64,000 bases of DNA from Brevibacterium sediminis (GTDB lineage: Bacteria; Actinomycetota; Actinomycetes; Actinomycetales; Brevibacteriaceae): the NCBI RefSeq assembly GCF_013623905.1, contig NZ_JABKDD010000003.1:186001-250000 (forward strand). Direction: 5' to 3'. The notes beneath the pieces are model-generated. The model was not told the DNA's origin. It saw only the letters and a program-made list of their open reading frames with translations, and made no database searches. A program made the position numbers and the translations under genes. Shown piece after piece: positions 8,299 to 17,876 of this stretch; positions within the stretch are counted from its first letter, which is position 1; every line of letters starts with the position of its first letter.

Positions 8299-9155
8299 GC
8301 ATCGTCTTCACCCGCGGCCAGGGCACCGAGACCCGGCGCGCACGCGGCGGCCGGGCACGCGCCGCGCTCTCCCCGGCGACCATCGTCTCCGCTCTGGTTC
8401 TGCTCATCGCCGTCGCCTGGGCGCTGGCTCCCGGGCTCTTCACCCACTTCGACCCCAACGACGGCGGAGACACCCCTGCCCTGCTGGCACCGAGTCTCGA
8501 GCATTGGTTCGGCACCGACCAGACCGGCAGGGATGCCTTCACCCGAGTCGTCTACGGCGCCTCCCAGTCCCTGTTGGCCGCGCTCGTGGCCGTCGGCGTC
8601 GGGCTGATCGTCGGCACCACGATCGGGCTCATCGCCGGCACCCGGCGCGGACTCATCGACGATGTGCTCATGCGCCTGATCGATGTGCTGCTGTCCATCC
8701 CCGCGATCCTGCTCAGCCTTTCGATCGTCGTGGTCCTCGGCTTCGGCACGATCAACGCGGCCATCGCCGTCGGCGTCACCGCCATCGCGCAGTTCGCGCG
8801 TCTCGCCAGGTCACAGGCGGTGCAGATCAATACGAGCGACTTCGTGGCCGCGGCCTACGGTTCCGGCGGCACCTTCTTCTCCGTCCTCACTCGCCATATC
8901 CTCCCGAATTCGATCTCTCCCGTGCTCTCGCTGGCGGTCCTCCAGGTCGGGTCGGCGATCCTCCAGATCTCCACGCTCGGGTTCCTCGGCTACGGCACCC
9001 CGCCGCCCACCCCGGAATGGGGACTCATCATCGCTGAAGGCCGCAATTTCGTCGCCACCGCCTGGTGGCTGACAGTGCTGCCCGGCCTCGTGGTCATGGC
9101 CATCGTGCTCGCCACCCACCAGATCGGCAACACCCTGCGAAAGGTGACATCATGA
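8295..9155 (+). CDS. ABC transporter permease, DppC-like
   Basis: The 286-residue second permease begins with a GTG overlapping the previous stop. It has the DppC N-terminal domain with one TM helix followed by the SLEHWFGTDQTGRDAFTRVV motif that is diagnostic of DppC/OppC subunits. The EAA coupling loop is around FVAAAYGSGGTFFSVLTRHI, and LGYGTPPPTPEWGLIIAEG is a typical C-terminal periplasmic loop. Together with the DppB-like subunit it forms the membrane channel. It overlaps the ATPase gene by 4 bp. Confidence 0.9.
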   Translation: MSIVFTRGQGTETRRARGGRARAALSPATIVSALVLLIAVAWALAPGLFTHFDPNDGGDTPALLAPSLEHWFGTDQTGRDAFTRVVYGASQSLLAALVAVGVGLIVGTTIGLIAGTRRGLIDDVLMRLIDVLLSIPAILLSLSIVVVLGFGTINAAIAVGVTAIAQFARLARSQAVQINTSDFVAAAYGSGGTFFSVLTRHILPNSISPVLSLAVLQVGSAILQISTLGFLGYGTPPPTPEWGLIIAEGRNFVATAWWLTVLPGLVVMAIVLATHQIGNTLRKVTS

Positions 9156-10846
9156 CCGACTCCTCACTGCTGCGCATCGACGGCCTGTCCGTCGAATACT
9201 CCCACCGAGGCGGCTCCGCGGCACCGGCCGTGAGCGAGCTCGATCTCGCGGTCCGTCCCGGTTCGATGACCGCCGTGGTCGGGGAATCGGGTTCGGGGAA
9301 GTCGACGACGGCGAACGCCGTCATCGGTCTCCTTCCCTCCTCGGCCAGGGTCGCGGCCGGGCGGATCCGCCTCGGCGAGGTTGATCTGCTCAGCCTGGGC
9401 AACTCCGGTTGGCGCGGTGTGCGCGGATCTCAGATCGGCTACGTCCCACAGGATCCGGGGTCCTCGCTCAATCCGCTGCAGACGGTCGGCAATTCCGTCG
9501 CCGAGGCGCTGCGCATCCACCGTCGCGCGGGCCGCGCCGAGGCTCGTGCCCAGGTCGTCGAGCTCCTGGACCGGGTCGGCATCGACCAGCCGGAGAAGCG
9601 GGCCGACCAGTTCCCGCATGAGCTCTCCGGTGGGATGCGGCAGCGTGTGCTCATCGCCGCTGCCATCGCGCTGCGCCCGCGCCTGCTCATCGCCGACGAA
9701 CCCACCTCCGCCCTCGACGTCACCGTCCAGAAGCAGGTCCTCGACCTTCTCGATGAACTGCGCGCCGAGACCGCGATGGGCATCCTCTTCATCACCCACG
9801 ATCTCGCCGTCGCCGGCGAACGCGCCGACGAGGTCGTGGTCATGCAGGGCGGACGCATCGTCGAATCGGGGCCGGCCGGACGGGTCTTCTCCGACCCGGC
9901 CACCGATTACACCACCCGTCTCATCGCCGATGCTCCCGCACTGCAGACAAAGGCACGAACTGCCCGCGCCGAGGCGACCAGGGAGTCCACAGACCCGTTC
10001 GTCTCCGTCGAATCGCTCACCCATGTCTTCGACCGTACGGATGATCGGATCACCGGCATCGAGGGTGTGGACTTCACCGTGGCGCGCGGGACCACGCACG
10101 GTCTCGTCGGCGAGTCCGGCTCGGGCAAGACCACCACGGGCAAAGCGCTGACCGGGTTCCTCACCCCGCAGTCCGGGCATGTGCGCATCGGTGACTTCGA
10201 TGCTGCGGAGCTCGGACGTGGTCGTCCCTCACGGCAGCGGCTGCGGGAGTTCCGGCGCACCGTGCAGCTCGTCCATCAGAACCCGTTCTCCGCTCTCGAT
10301 CCCAAGCATTCGATCCGGTCGACGCTGACGGAGCCGCTGCGCAACTTCCGCCTCGGCGATCGCGCCTCCCGACCGCGGCTCGTGACCGAAGCGATGGACC
10401 GGGTGGCGCTGCCTGCCGACTTCCTCGATCGGCGTCCCGCCGAACTCTCCGGCGGACAGCTGCAGCGAGTGGCGATCGCCCGCGCCCTCATCGTCGAACC
10501 CGAACTCGTCGTCTTCGACGAGGCTGTCTCGGCTCTCGACGTGACCGTGCAGGCGCAGATCCTCACCCTGCTCGACGAGCTGCAGAGGGAGCTCGGTCTG
10601 ACCTACGTCTTCATCACCCATGATCTCGCTGTCGTCCGCCAGATCGCTGATACGGTGTCCGTGATGTCGCACGGACACATCGTCGACGACGGCGCGACCG
10701 AAGAGATCTTCACTCGCCCGCGCTCCGCCTATACCCGCACTCTGCTCGAGGCGATCCCCCGTCCCGCGACGCTGTCGGCCGTTGCAGCGCCTGCGAACAA
10801 TCGACCGGCGACCCCGACCCTGCTCACTGCAGCAGCAGAAAGCTGA
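9152..10846 (+). CDS. dual ABC transporter ATP-binding protein (DppD-DppF fusion)
   Basis: The 564-residue cytoplasmic ATPase has two complete nucleotide-binding domains. The first has Walker A GESGSGKST at about residue 44, signature LSGGMRQRV and Walker B LLIADEPTSALD. The second has Walker A GESGSGKTT at about residue 318, signature LSGGQLQRVA and Walker B LVVFDEAVSALD, where Ala replaces the usual Pro. Starting at ATG 9152 removes an upstream extension that overlaps the permease. It drives the binding-protein-dependent importer encoded by the three preceding genes. Confidence 0.92.
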   Translation: MTDSSLLRIDGLSVEYSHRGGSAAPAVSELDLAVRPGSMTAVVGESGSGKSTTANAVIGLLPSSARVAAGRIRLGEVDLLSLGNSGWRGVRGSQIGYVPQDPGSSLNPLQTVGNSVAEALRIHRRAGRAEARAQVVELLDRVGIDQPEKRADQFPHELSGGMRQRVLIAAAIALRPRLLIADEPTSALDVTVQKQVLDLLDELRAETAMGILFITHDLAVAGERADEVVVMQGGRIVESGPAGRVFSDPATDYTTRLIADAPALQTKARTARAEATRESTDPFVSVESLTHVFDRTDDRITGIEGVDFTVARGTTHGLVGESGSGKTTTGKALTGFLTPQSGHVRIGDFDAAELGRGRPSRQRLREFRRTVQLVHQNPFSALDPKHSIRSTLTEPLRNFRLGDRASRPRLVTEAMDRVALPADFLDRRPAELSGGQLQRVAIARALIVEPELVVFDEAVSALDVTVQAQILTLLDELQRELGLTYVFITHDLAVVRQIADTVSVMSHGHIVDDGATEEIFTRPRSAYTRTLLEAIPRPATLSAVAAPANNRPATPTLLTAAAES

Positions 10847-10851
10847 GAACC

Positions 10852-11919
10852 ATGACCCCGCAACCCACCGACACTCAGGCGACCGACACTCAGGTAGGCG
10901 GACCGAAGCTCGGATTCTTCACCCGCCTGCTCGAAGACGCCCCCGCCGCAGACCGCTATCGCTTCGCCCTCGAACAGATCGAGGCGGCCGAGGACTTCGG
11001 CTTCCATTCGGCCTGGGTCGCCCAGCATCACTTCTCCGCGGCCGAGGGCGGGCTGCCGTCCCCGCTCGTCTTCCTCTCCCACGCCGCCGCCCGTAGCACC
11101 CGAATCTCTCTGGGCACCGCGATCATCACCCTGCCGATGGAGAATGCCGTGCGCGTGGCCGAAGACGCCGCCGTCCTCGACGAGCTCTCCGGCGGTCGCC
11201 TCAAGATCGGTCTGGGCTCGGGCGGGAACCCGAAGTCGTTCCCCGCCTTCGGCACGAGCTTCGATGAGCGTCGTGAGGTCTTCGCCGACAATCTCGCGAC
11301 CCTGCGCACACTGTTCTCAGGCGACCGGCTGCCCACCGACCATGGTCTCTACCCCGCTCCCGATGGGCAGCGTCCGAGCCTCGAGCGACGACTGTGGCAG
11401 GCGACGTTCTCCGCCGGCGGAGCCGGTGCGGCAGGCGCTGCCGGTGACGGTCTCATGCTCTCGCGGACTCAGCCGCGTCCCAAGGACAATCCGGCAGCAC
11501 GCCTCGACGAGGTGCAGCTGCCGGTCATCGATACCTATCTCTCCCAGCTGCCCGAGGGGGCCGAACCGCGTATCCTCGCCTCTCGTACCGCCGTGGTCGC
11601 CGACGCCGAGGATCTGCCCCGGCTGCGCGAGATCACCGAACCGGCGCTGCGGGCCGAGGCCGACCGCCTCGTCGGCTATGACACCTCCGGACTGAGCCTC
11701 GATGAGCTCCTCGTCGCCACCGACACCTACCTCGGCACGCCCGAGCAGGTGAGCGAACGTCTGCAGCATGACCGCGTCCTCGATCGTGCCACCGACGTCA
11801 GCTTCCAGGTGCACTCGGTTCCGGCGACGAACGAGACCGCTCTGCGGTCCATCGAACTGCTGGCCACCGAGGTGGCACCCGCCCTCGGGTTCTCCGTGAC
11901 CAAGGAGAAGGTGCACTGA
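10852..11919 (+). CDS. luciferase-like FMN-dependent monooxygenase (KPN_01858 type)
   Basis: The 355-residue protein has the bacterial-luciferase TIM-barrel features: KLGFFTRLLEDAP at the N-terminus, EQIEAAEDFGFHSAWVAQHH, then ISLGTAIITLPMENAVRVAE and GRLKIGLGSGGNP near the flavin site. A Gly/Ala-rich loop follows residue 185. Family members use reduced FMN and oxygen to oxidise C-S, C-N or similar bonds. It lies 5 bp after the transporter ATPase and 1 bp before the CMD protein, so the imported compound is presumably its substrate. From memory it matches the KPN_01858 family; the natural substrate is unknown. Confidence 0.85.
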   Translation: MTPQPTDTQATDTQVGGPKLGFFTRLLEDAPAADRYRFALEQIEAAEDFGFHSAWVAQHHFSAAEGGLPSPLVFLSHAAARSTRISLGTAIITLPMENAVRVAEDAAVLDELSGGRLKIGLGSGGNPKSFPAFGTSFDERREVFADNLATLRTLFSGDRLPTDHGLYPAPDGQRPSLERRLWQATFSAGGAGAAGAAGDGLMLSRTQPRPKDNPAARLDEVQLPVIDTYLSQLPEGAEPRILASRTAVVADAEDLPRLREITEPALRAEADRLVGYDTSGLSLDELLVATDTYLGTPEQVSERLQHDRVLDRATDVSFQVHSVPATNETALRSIELLATEVAPALGFSVTKEKVH

Positions 11920-11920
11920 G

Positions 11921-13255
11921 ATGGCAGATATCATCAACCTCCTCGCCGGAATCGCGGCGAACGATCCTCTCGATGAGCTGCGCGGCCACCGGGCGCAGGC
12001 GAAGGAGAACGCGCAGCTGAGTTTCGAGGCTCTGCTCGAACCCGCTGATCCGAAGAGCGTGAGCTTCCGCGACCGTTATGCGGTCGCCGCGTTCACCGCG
12101 GGTCTGCTCGGTTCGACTCGGGCCGAGGAGTTCTACCGTGATCTCCTGCGTGACGAAGACGAGTCCGTGTCCTGGGCGGTCGCCGAACTCCTCGACGAGG
12201 CGACCTCGCCTGCCGGCACAGCTGGTCCCTACGGAATCTTCGAATCCGCGGCGTTGGCCGAAGAGAACGTTCCCGGGCCGTGGCTGACTGCCGCCGAGGC
12301 GACGGCGGAGAGACTCGGTGAGAAGCTGACGGCAGGACTCGAATTCGCTCATCTTCTCGTCCTCCATCCGCGCGACAGCCGCCCGGGCCACCTCGCGCTT
12401 CTGCTCGAGGCGGGATGGGACGAGGACGGCATCGTCACTCTCGCTCAGCTCGTGTCGTTCCTCAACTTCCAGATCCGCATCAGCACCGGACTCGCCGCGC
12501 TCACCGATGCGGCCTCAGCGACCGCGGATCCTCAACCGCACCAGGTGGACCGGTCGGAAGGCGAATCCGCGAACGAGACGGACGATGCCGACGACGGCCC
12601 CGCCTCGGCGAGAGTGGACGAAGCTCTGCAGGCCGTCGGCGACAGGGTGAAGACGTATCCGAATCTCCACCGCCCGAAGCTGTTCCAGCAAGGTGGGCTC
12701 GGGTGGGTGCCGTGGATCGCTCCCGTCGCCGAGGCGGACCTCAGCGATGACCAACGGGATGCCCTCATCGAGGCCGGACGGGCGAAGAACCCGTACTTCC
12801 GGCTGCTGGCGAGGGATCCTGCCGCACTCAAGGCACGGACCCTGACCGACTTCGACATCTTCTTCAACACCACCGACGGGCTCGGCCGGGCCGAACGCGA
12901 ACTCGCCGCGACAGCGGCCTCGCGGCTCAACGGGTGCCTGTTCTGTGCGTCGGTCCACGCCGATCGGGCCACCGAGGAATCCGGGCGTCGTGACGTCGTC
13001 CAGCGCCTCCTCGACGAGGGAATCGGCCTGAAGAGCCACCTCGGTGATCGGGTGTGGGATGCCGTCGTCGATGCCTCGGTGGCGCTGACCCTGACCCCGC
13101 AGTCCTTCGGCGTCGCACACGTCGAGCAGCTGCGTGCGGCGGGTCTGGATAACGGCGACATCATCGATGCCCTCAGCTGTGCCGCCTTCTTCAACTGGGC
13201 GAACCGACTGATGCTCTCCCTCGGCGAACCCGAGGTGCTGAACGCCGGGAAGTGA
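11921..13255 (+). CDS. fused CMD domain / alkylhydroperoxidase-like protein (Avi_7170-Avi_7169 type)
   Basis: The 444-residue protein joins two AhpD-superfamily domains. The N-terminal half (about residues 1-200) has DRYAVAAFTAGLLGSTRAEE and LGEKLTAGLEFAHLLVLHPR, characteristic of the CMD half, but no CXXC. A charged linker rich in Asp and Glu spans about 205-225. The C-terminal half has LNGCLFCASVHADRAT, with the CxxC-x3-H signature of AhpD-like peroxidases, near residue 345. Usually the two parts are separate genes in related clusters. It may protect against or use peroxide from the adjacent flavin monooxygenase. The start is 1 bp after the monooxygenase stop. Confidence 0.82.
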   Translation: MADIINLLAGIAANDPLDELRGHRAQAKENAQLSFEALLEPADPKSVSFRDRYAVAAFTAGLLGSTRAEEFYRDLLRDEDESVSWAVAELLDEATSPAGTAGPYGIFESAALAEENVPGPWLTAAEATAERLGEKLTAGLEFAHLLVLHPRDSRPGHLALLLEAGWDEDGIVTLAQLVSFLNFQIRISTGLAALTDAASATADPQPHQVDRSEGESANETDDADDGPASARVDEALQAVGDRVKTYPNLHRPKLFQQGGLGWVPWIAPVAEADLSDDQRDALIEAGRAKNPYFRLLARDPAALKARTLTDFDIFFNTTDGLGRAERELAATAASRLNGCLFCASVHADRATEESGRRDVVQRLLDEGIGLKSHLGDRVWDAVVDASVALTLTPQSFGVAHVEQLRAAGLDNGDIIDALSCAAFFNWANRLMLSLGEPEVLNAGK

Positions 13256-13296
13256 CCTCTTCTCGCAGGCGCGGTGGCTGCATGCGTCCTACGGCG

Positions 13297-13361
13297 TCGA
13301 TTGTGTGGTCGATCCGCGTCGATTTCCTCGCGGGAACGCCGTGGATCGACCACACAATCGA
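13297..13361. terminator. large bidirectional terminator hairpin
   Basis: Nineteen-base perfectly complementary arms (13297-13315 and 13343-13361, beginning TCGATTGTGTGG) enclose a 27-base segment that contains a further short stem. It lies between the convergent ends of the CMD fusion gene and the DUF779 gene. Confidence 0.65.
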
Positions 13362-13397
13362 GAATCAGCTGCGCCAGCTACTCGGCCGCGACTCGTC

Positions 13398-13816
13398 TCA
13401 GCCGACGACCATGAGCGTCGAGCGGATGATGAAGCGGTTTCCCGTCGGTGATTCGACGCTGAAGCCGCTCCCCCGTCCCGGCACCACATCGATCGTCAGA
13501 TGCGTGTGCTTCCAGTACTCGAACTGCTCCGTCGACATCCAGAAGTCCAGTCCGGCCTTCTCGGCATCGTCGATGGGCAGGTCGAAGTGGCCGAGCAGCA
13601 CATCGGCTTCCGAGGTGAGGAAGTCGCCTTCGGGGAAGCACATGGGCGACGAGCCGTCACAGCAGCCACCGGACTGGTGGAACATGAGCTGTCCGTGTTT
13701 GTCGACGAGGTCGGCGAGCAGGTCGATGGCGGCCTGAGTCATCGCCACTCGCGATTTCTCTTCGCCCTCGATCGTCGGTGTCGATTCGAGAGCGGCTGTT
13801 TCGGCTGTTTCACTCA

Positions 13817-13817
<1 letters not shown>
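13398..13817 (-). CDS. DUF779 family protein linked to aldehyde dehydrogenase
   Basis: The 139-residue protein has a Cys-rich centre, SGGCCDGSSPMC, followed by FLTSEADVLLGHFDLP and the aromatic block EQFEYWKHTHLTIDVVPGRG, which is typical of DUF779. In many actinobacteria and proteobacteria this family is encoded directly after an acetaldehyde dehydrogenase. Here its ATG overlaps the ALDH stop (ATGA), so the two are translationally coupled. The cysteines and histidines suggest metal binding, but no activity has been assigned to the family that I know of. Confidence 0.85.
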
Positions 13818-15340
<1,523 letters not shown>

Positions 15341-15516
15341 GACACTCCTTCGTGTGAGTCCATCCACCCCGCGACACGTGCCTCGTCCGATGGCGGTCGG
15401 AGGCGCGGAGCGGATGTGTCCGTGTCCTCTCACCTTAGGTCGGAACCCAGGCGCGGACAATAGCCGTTGAGGGAGTTCGCAGGTGACATTCGCCCGGAAT
15501 CTGAGAGACTGTCGGC

Positions 15517-16203
15517 GTGGACATCAGGCCCTGCGCTCCGGAAGATCGCGACGCACTCGAGGCGCTCTTCGCACGCGCAGGAGAGGGCTCGCCCACGGGC
15601 ACGCTGTGGGGAGATCCGGAGTCCGAAGCCTTGATCTACCTGACTCCTTATCTCCGCCACGATCCTCAGTTGGTTCTGCTCGCATGGACGCAGTCGGGAC
15701 CGGTCGGATATCTGGCCGGATGTCTCGACACCGCAGAGTTTCCCCGCGAGGACAAGCTCTTCAGCGACGCCATCTCGGCTCGATTGATCATGCGTCGGCC
15801 ATCCTCAGTTGCTTTCTTCGCCCGCAGCGCGGCGGACGCGATCCGCGACCGTCTGCGCAAACGGCCCGCGTCCGGCGAGCTCCTCGATCCTCGGTGGCCG
15901 GCGCATCTGCACATCAACGTCGCGACAGAGGCACGCGGTACGGGTGCCGGGGCAGCGCTGATGGCGGCGTGGATCGATCGGCTACGGGAGCATGGTGTTC
16001 CCGGCTGTCACCTCCAGACCATCGTCGAGAACCATGGTGCGGTGCGCTTCTTCGAACGCTCGGGCTTCCGCGTGCATGGACCGACCCCGCCGGTTCCGGG
16101 CATCCGCTGGCAGGGCGGCCGAGTTCATCAGCAGACGATGGTGCAGGAATTCCAGCGAGCGCGGACAGTCGTCCGCAGTCTCACCCCACCGGCTTCACCA
16201 TGA
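15517..16203 (+). CDS. GNAT family N-acetyltransferase
   Basis: The 228-residue protein opens with [20 protein letters not shown], typical of GNAT enzymes, and carries the acetyl-CoA loop motif [20 protein letters not shown] at about residues 144-163, followed by [20 protein letters not shown] central insert of about 40 residues separates the first strands from motif A. It transfers an acetyl group from acetyl-CoA to an unknown amine. The start is GTG 15517. Its 3' end overlaps the next, convergent gene by 23 bp. Confidence 0.82.
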   Translation: MDIRPCAPEDRDALEALFARAGEGSPTGTLWGDPESEALIYLTPYLRHDPQLVLLAWTQSGPVGYLAGCLDTAEFPREDKLFSDAISARLIMRRPSSVAFFARSAADAIRDRLRKRPASGELLDPRWPAHLHINVATEARGTGAGAALMAAWIDRLREHGVPGCHLQTIVENHGAVRFFERSGFRVHGPTPPVPGIRWQGGRVHQQTMVQEFQRARTVVRSLTPPASP

Positions 16204-16408
16204 TCAGGCAGGGCGTGTCCGATCCCCACAGGGCGGTCTCCTCGAGAGGCAGGAAGCCCATCTTCTCGCAGAAGTGACGGGTCCGCGCATAGTTCGGATC
16301 GTCCTTCGACGGACCGAGGGACTTCACTTCGAGTAGCCGCGCCCCTCGGGCCCGCACATCCTTAGGCACGGCATCGTCGCGCTGAGCTCTCCAGTCGGCT
16401 TCAGTCAT
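16181..16408 (-). CDS. small GNAT C-terminal-half-like protein, possible remnant
   Basis: The 75-residue frame resembles only the C-terminal part of GNAT acetyltransferases: RGARLLEVKSLGPSKDD, then YARTRHFCEKMGFLPLEE and PCLIMVKPV. The N-terminal strands and the RxxGxG/A acetyl-CoA loop are missing; upstream the strand is occupied by the promoter and coding sequence of a divergent gene. ATG 16408 follows GGTGGAG. It may be a decayed acetyltransferase or a stand-alone half-domain. It overlaps the convergent GNAT gene at the 3' end. Confidence 0.5.
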   Translation of the reverse strand: MTEADWRAQRDDAVPKDVRARGARLLEVKSLGPSKDDPNYARTRHFCEKMGFLPLEETALWGSDTPCLIMVKPVG

Positions 16409-16453
16409 GGGCTCCACCCTAGACTCCGCATCGATGCTCCGGTACCCCGTTGC

Positions 16454-16459
16454 TAGACT
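16454..16459 (+). promoter_or_regulatory. -10 box of a leaderless promoter
   Basis: TAGACT ends 7 nt before the ATG at 16467, and no Shine-Dalgarno sequence is present. A second TAGACT lies at 16420-16425. Confidence 0.5.
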
Positions 16460-16466
16460 CAGCCCC

Positions 16467-16691
16467 ATGAGCGAGCCCGAGTCCCCCGTCCTCCGACTGA
16501 TCCCGTATCTCGCGGCGATCACCGTCACGGTGTTCGCCACGCTGTCGGTGGTCGGCACCGGGGAGTCCAACCTGCTCGTCACGCTCGTCGTCGCAGCAGT
16601 CGGCTATTTCGGCACATATTTCATCGTCAAGCTCATCATCCACGCCCTCGTCACCCGGATCGGTTCCGACCACCACGACGACCACGACTGA
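16467..16691 (+). CDS. small two-TM membrane protein, unknown function
   Basis: The 74-residue protein has two hydrophobic helices, about residues 11-28 (LIPYLAAITVTVFATLSVV) and 35-60 (LLVTLVVAAVGYFGTYFIV), separated by a short GTGESN turn, and a His/Asp-rich tail (DHHDDHD). The tail could bind metal. The mRNA appears leaderless. I do not recognise a family. It is convergent with the AI-2E family gene, with 17 bp between the two stops. Confidence 0.65.
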   Translation: MSEPESPVLRLIPYLAAITVTVFATLSVVGTGESNLLVTLVVAAVGYFGTYFIVKLIIHALVTRIGSDHHDDHD

Positions 16692-16708
16692 CAGTCGACT
16701 CGCCGTTC

Positions 16709-17779
16709 CTACTTCTTCGCCTGCGCCGGGACGACGACCTTGCGGATGATGATGAGCGCCGAGGCGGCCACTGGCACCGCGACCACTGCACCGAGCACCC
16801 CGCCGAGGGTTCCGCCGGCGATCGCGGCGATGATGACGAGTGCGCCGGGCACGTCGACGGCCTTATTCATGATCCGCGGGCTGAGCAGATACGCCTCGAC
16901 CTGCATGTACACGAGGTAGTAGATGCCAGCGGTAATGCCCAGCCCGGGCGAGACCATCAGGCAGGACGCGGTGATGATGATCGCGCCGGTGATCGGACCG
17001 ACCAGGGGAATGAGCGAGGCGAGGAACGCCACGAACGCCAACAGCGCCGGCAGCGGGGCGCCGATGATGGTGAGGAAGATCGCCGAGCATACGCCGTTGA
17101 TGACACCCAGCGACACCTGACCGAGTACGTAACGTCCGATGGATCGGGTGACCTCCTCGGTGACGGACTCGACCGTCGGCCGCGATGAGGCCGCGACCAG
17201 GGAGAACATCGCGGATTTGATCGTCGGCATGGACACGGCGAAGTAGATGGTGAGGATGACGACGATGATCACCCCGGTGAGGAAGCTGAGGATTCCCGCC
17301 CCGATCGACACGACGCCGCCGCCGAGGGAGAGCACATTCTTCGGATCCGAGGCCCACTCCGAGATGTTGGCGAACACCGCATCGATGTCGATCGCGCCGG
17401 TGAATTGCTCTTCGAGCTCCGTCACCCACCCGGTCGTGGCAAGGTTCGCCACGATCCCGGGCAGATCCGCGACGAACGTCTGGATCTGACTGATCACGGC
17501 CGGCGCGATGAGCAGTGCGACGCCTACGACGATGAGGATGAATGCCACGACGACGATGAGCACCGACAGCGACCGCGGAACCTTGCGGTCGACGAGCCAC
17601 TGCACGACCGGCTCGAGCCCGAGAGCGAGGAACAGTGCCAGACCGATATAGATGATCACGGTCGCCAAGGACTGCAGCGCCGTCATCACCACGATCGCCA
17701 GCCCGACGCCCAGGGCGCCGGTGAAACCGAGCCGGAACGCGCTGTTGAGTGTGAGGGACTTGCCCTGCCCAGTGCCCAT
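16709..17779 (-). CDS. AI-2E family transporter (DUF20) membrane protein
   Basis: The 356-residue protein has about eight TM helices: a first pair around residues 15-52, LVDRKVPRSLSVLIVVVAFI, a long extracytoplasmic segment rich in helices between about 85 and 150, then further TM segments with RYVLGQVSLGVINGVCSAIF and PLVGPITGAIIITASCLMV, the conserved P-x-x-G-P block of PF01594. The family includes TqsA (autoinducer-2 or small-molecule export) and PerM, but most members are unassigned. A TACACT box 7 nt before the ATG suggests a leaderless mRNA. Confidence 0.88.
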   Translation of the reverse strand: MGTGQGKSLTLNSAFRLGFTGALGVGLAIVVMTALQSLATVIIYIGLALFLALGLEPVVQWLVDRKVPRSLSVLIVVVAFILIVVGVALLIAPAVISQIQTFVADLPGIVANLATTGWVTELEEQFTGAIDIDAVFANISEWASDPKNVLSLGGGVVSIGAGILSFLTGVIIVVILTIYFAVSMPTIKSAMFSLVAASSRPTVESVTEEVTRSIGRYVLGQVSLGVINGVCSAIFLTIIGAPLPALLAFVAFLASLIPLVGPITGAIIITASCLMVSPGLGITAGIYYLVYMQVEAYLLSPRIMNKAVDVPGALVIIAAIAGGTLGGVLGAVVAVPVAASALIIIRKVVVPAQAKK

Positions 17780-17786
17780 GGAACCC

Positions 17787-17792
17787 AGTGTA
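17787..17792 (-). promoter_or_regulatory. -10 box of a leaderless promoter for the AI-2E family gene
   Basis: TACACT on the minus strand is separated from the ATG at 17779 by exactly 7 nt and there is no ribosome-binding sequence. The divergent M3 peptidase gene has a TAGGAT box at 17827-17832. Confidence 0.5.
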
Positions 17793-17876
17793 ACCAGCGA
17801 TCATGCACTGGCCGGTCGACTCACGTTAGGATCGGAGCGAACCCCCACCCGCTTCAGAAAGTGAATCGTCGAGAAA

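Noticed and set aside
16407..16466. Upstream extension of the small two-TM protein gene to 16407
   Set aside because: The added residues overlap a -10 box and lack hydrophobic or family pattern; ATG 16467 fits a leaderless start.
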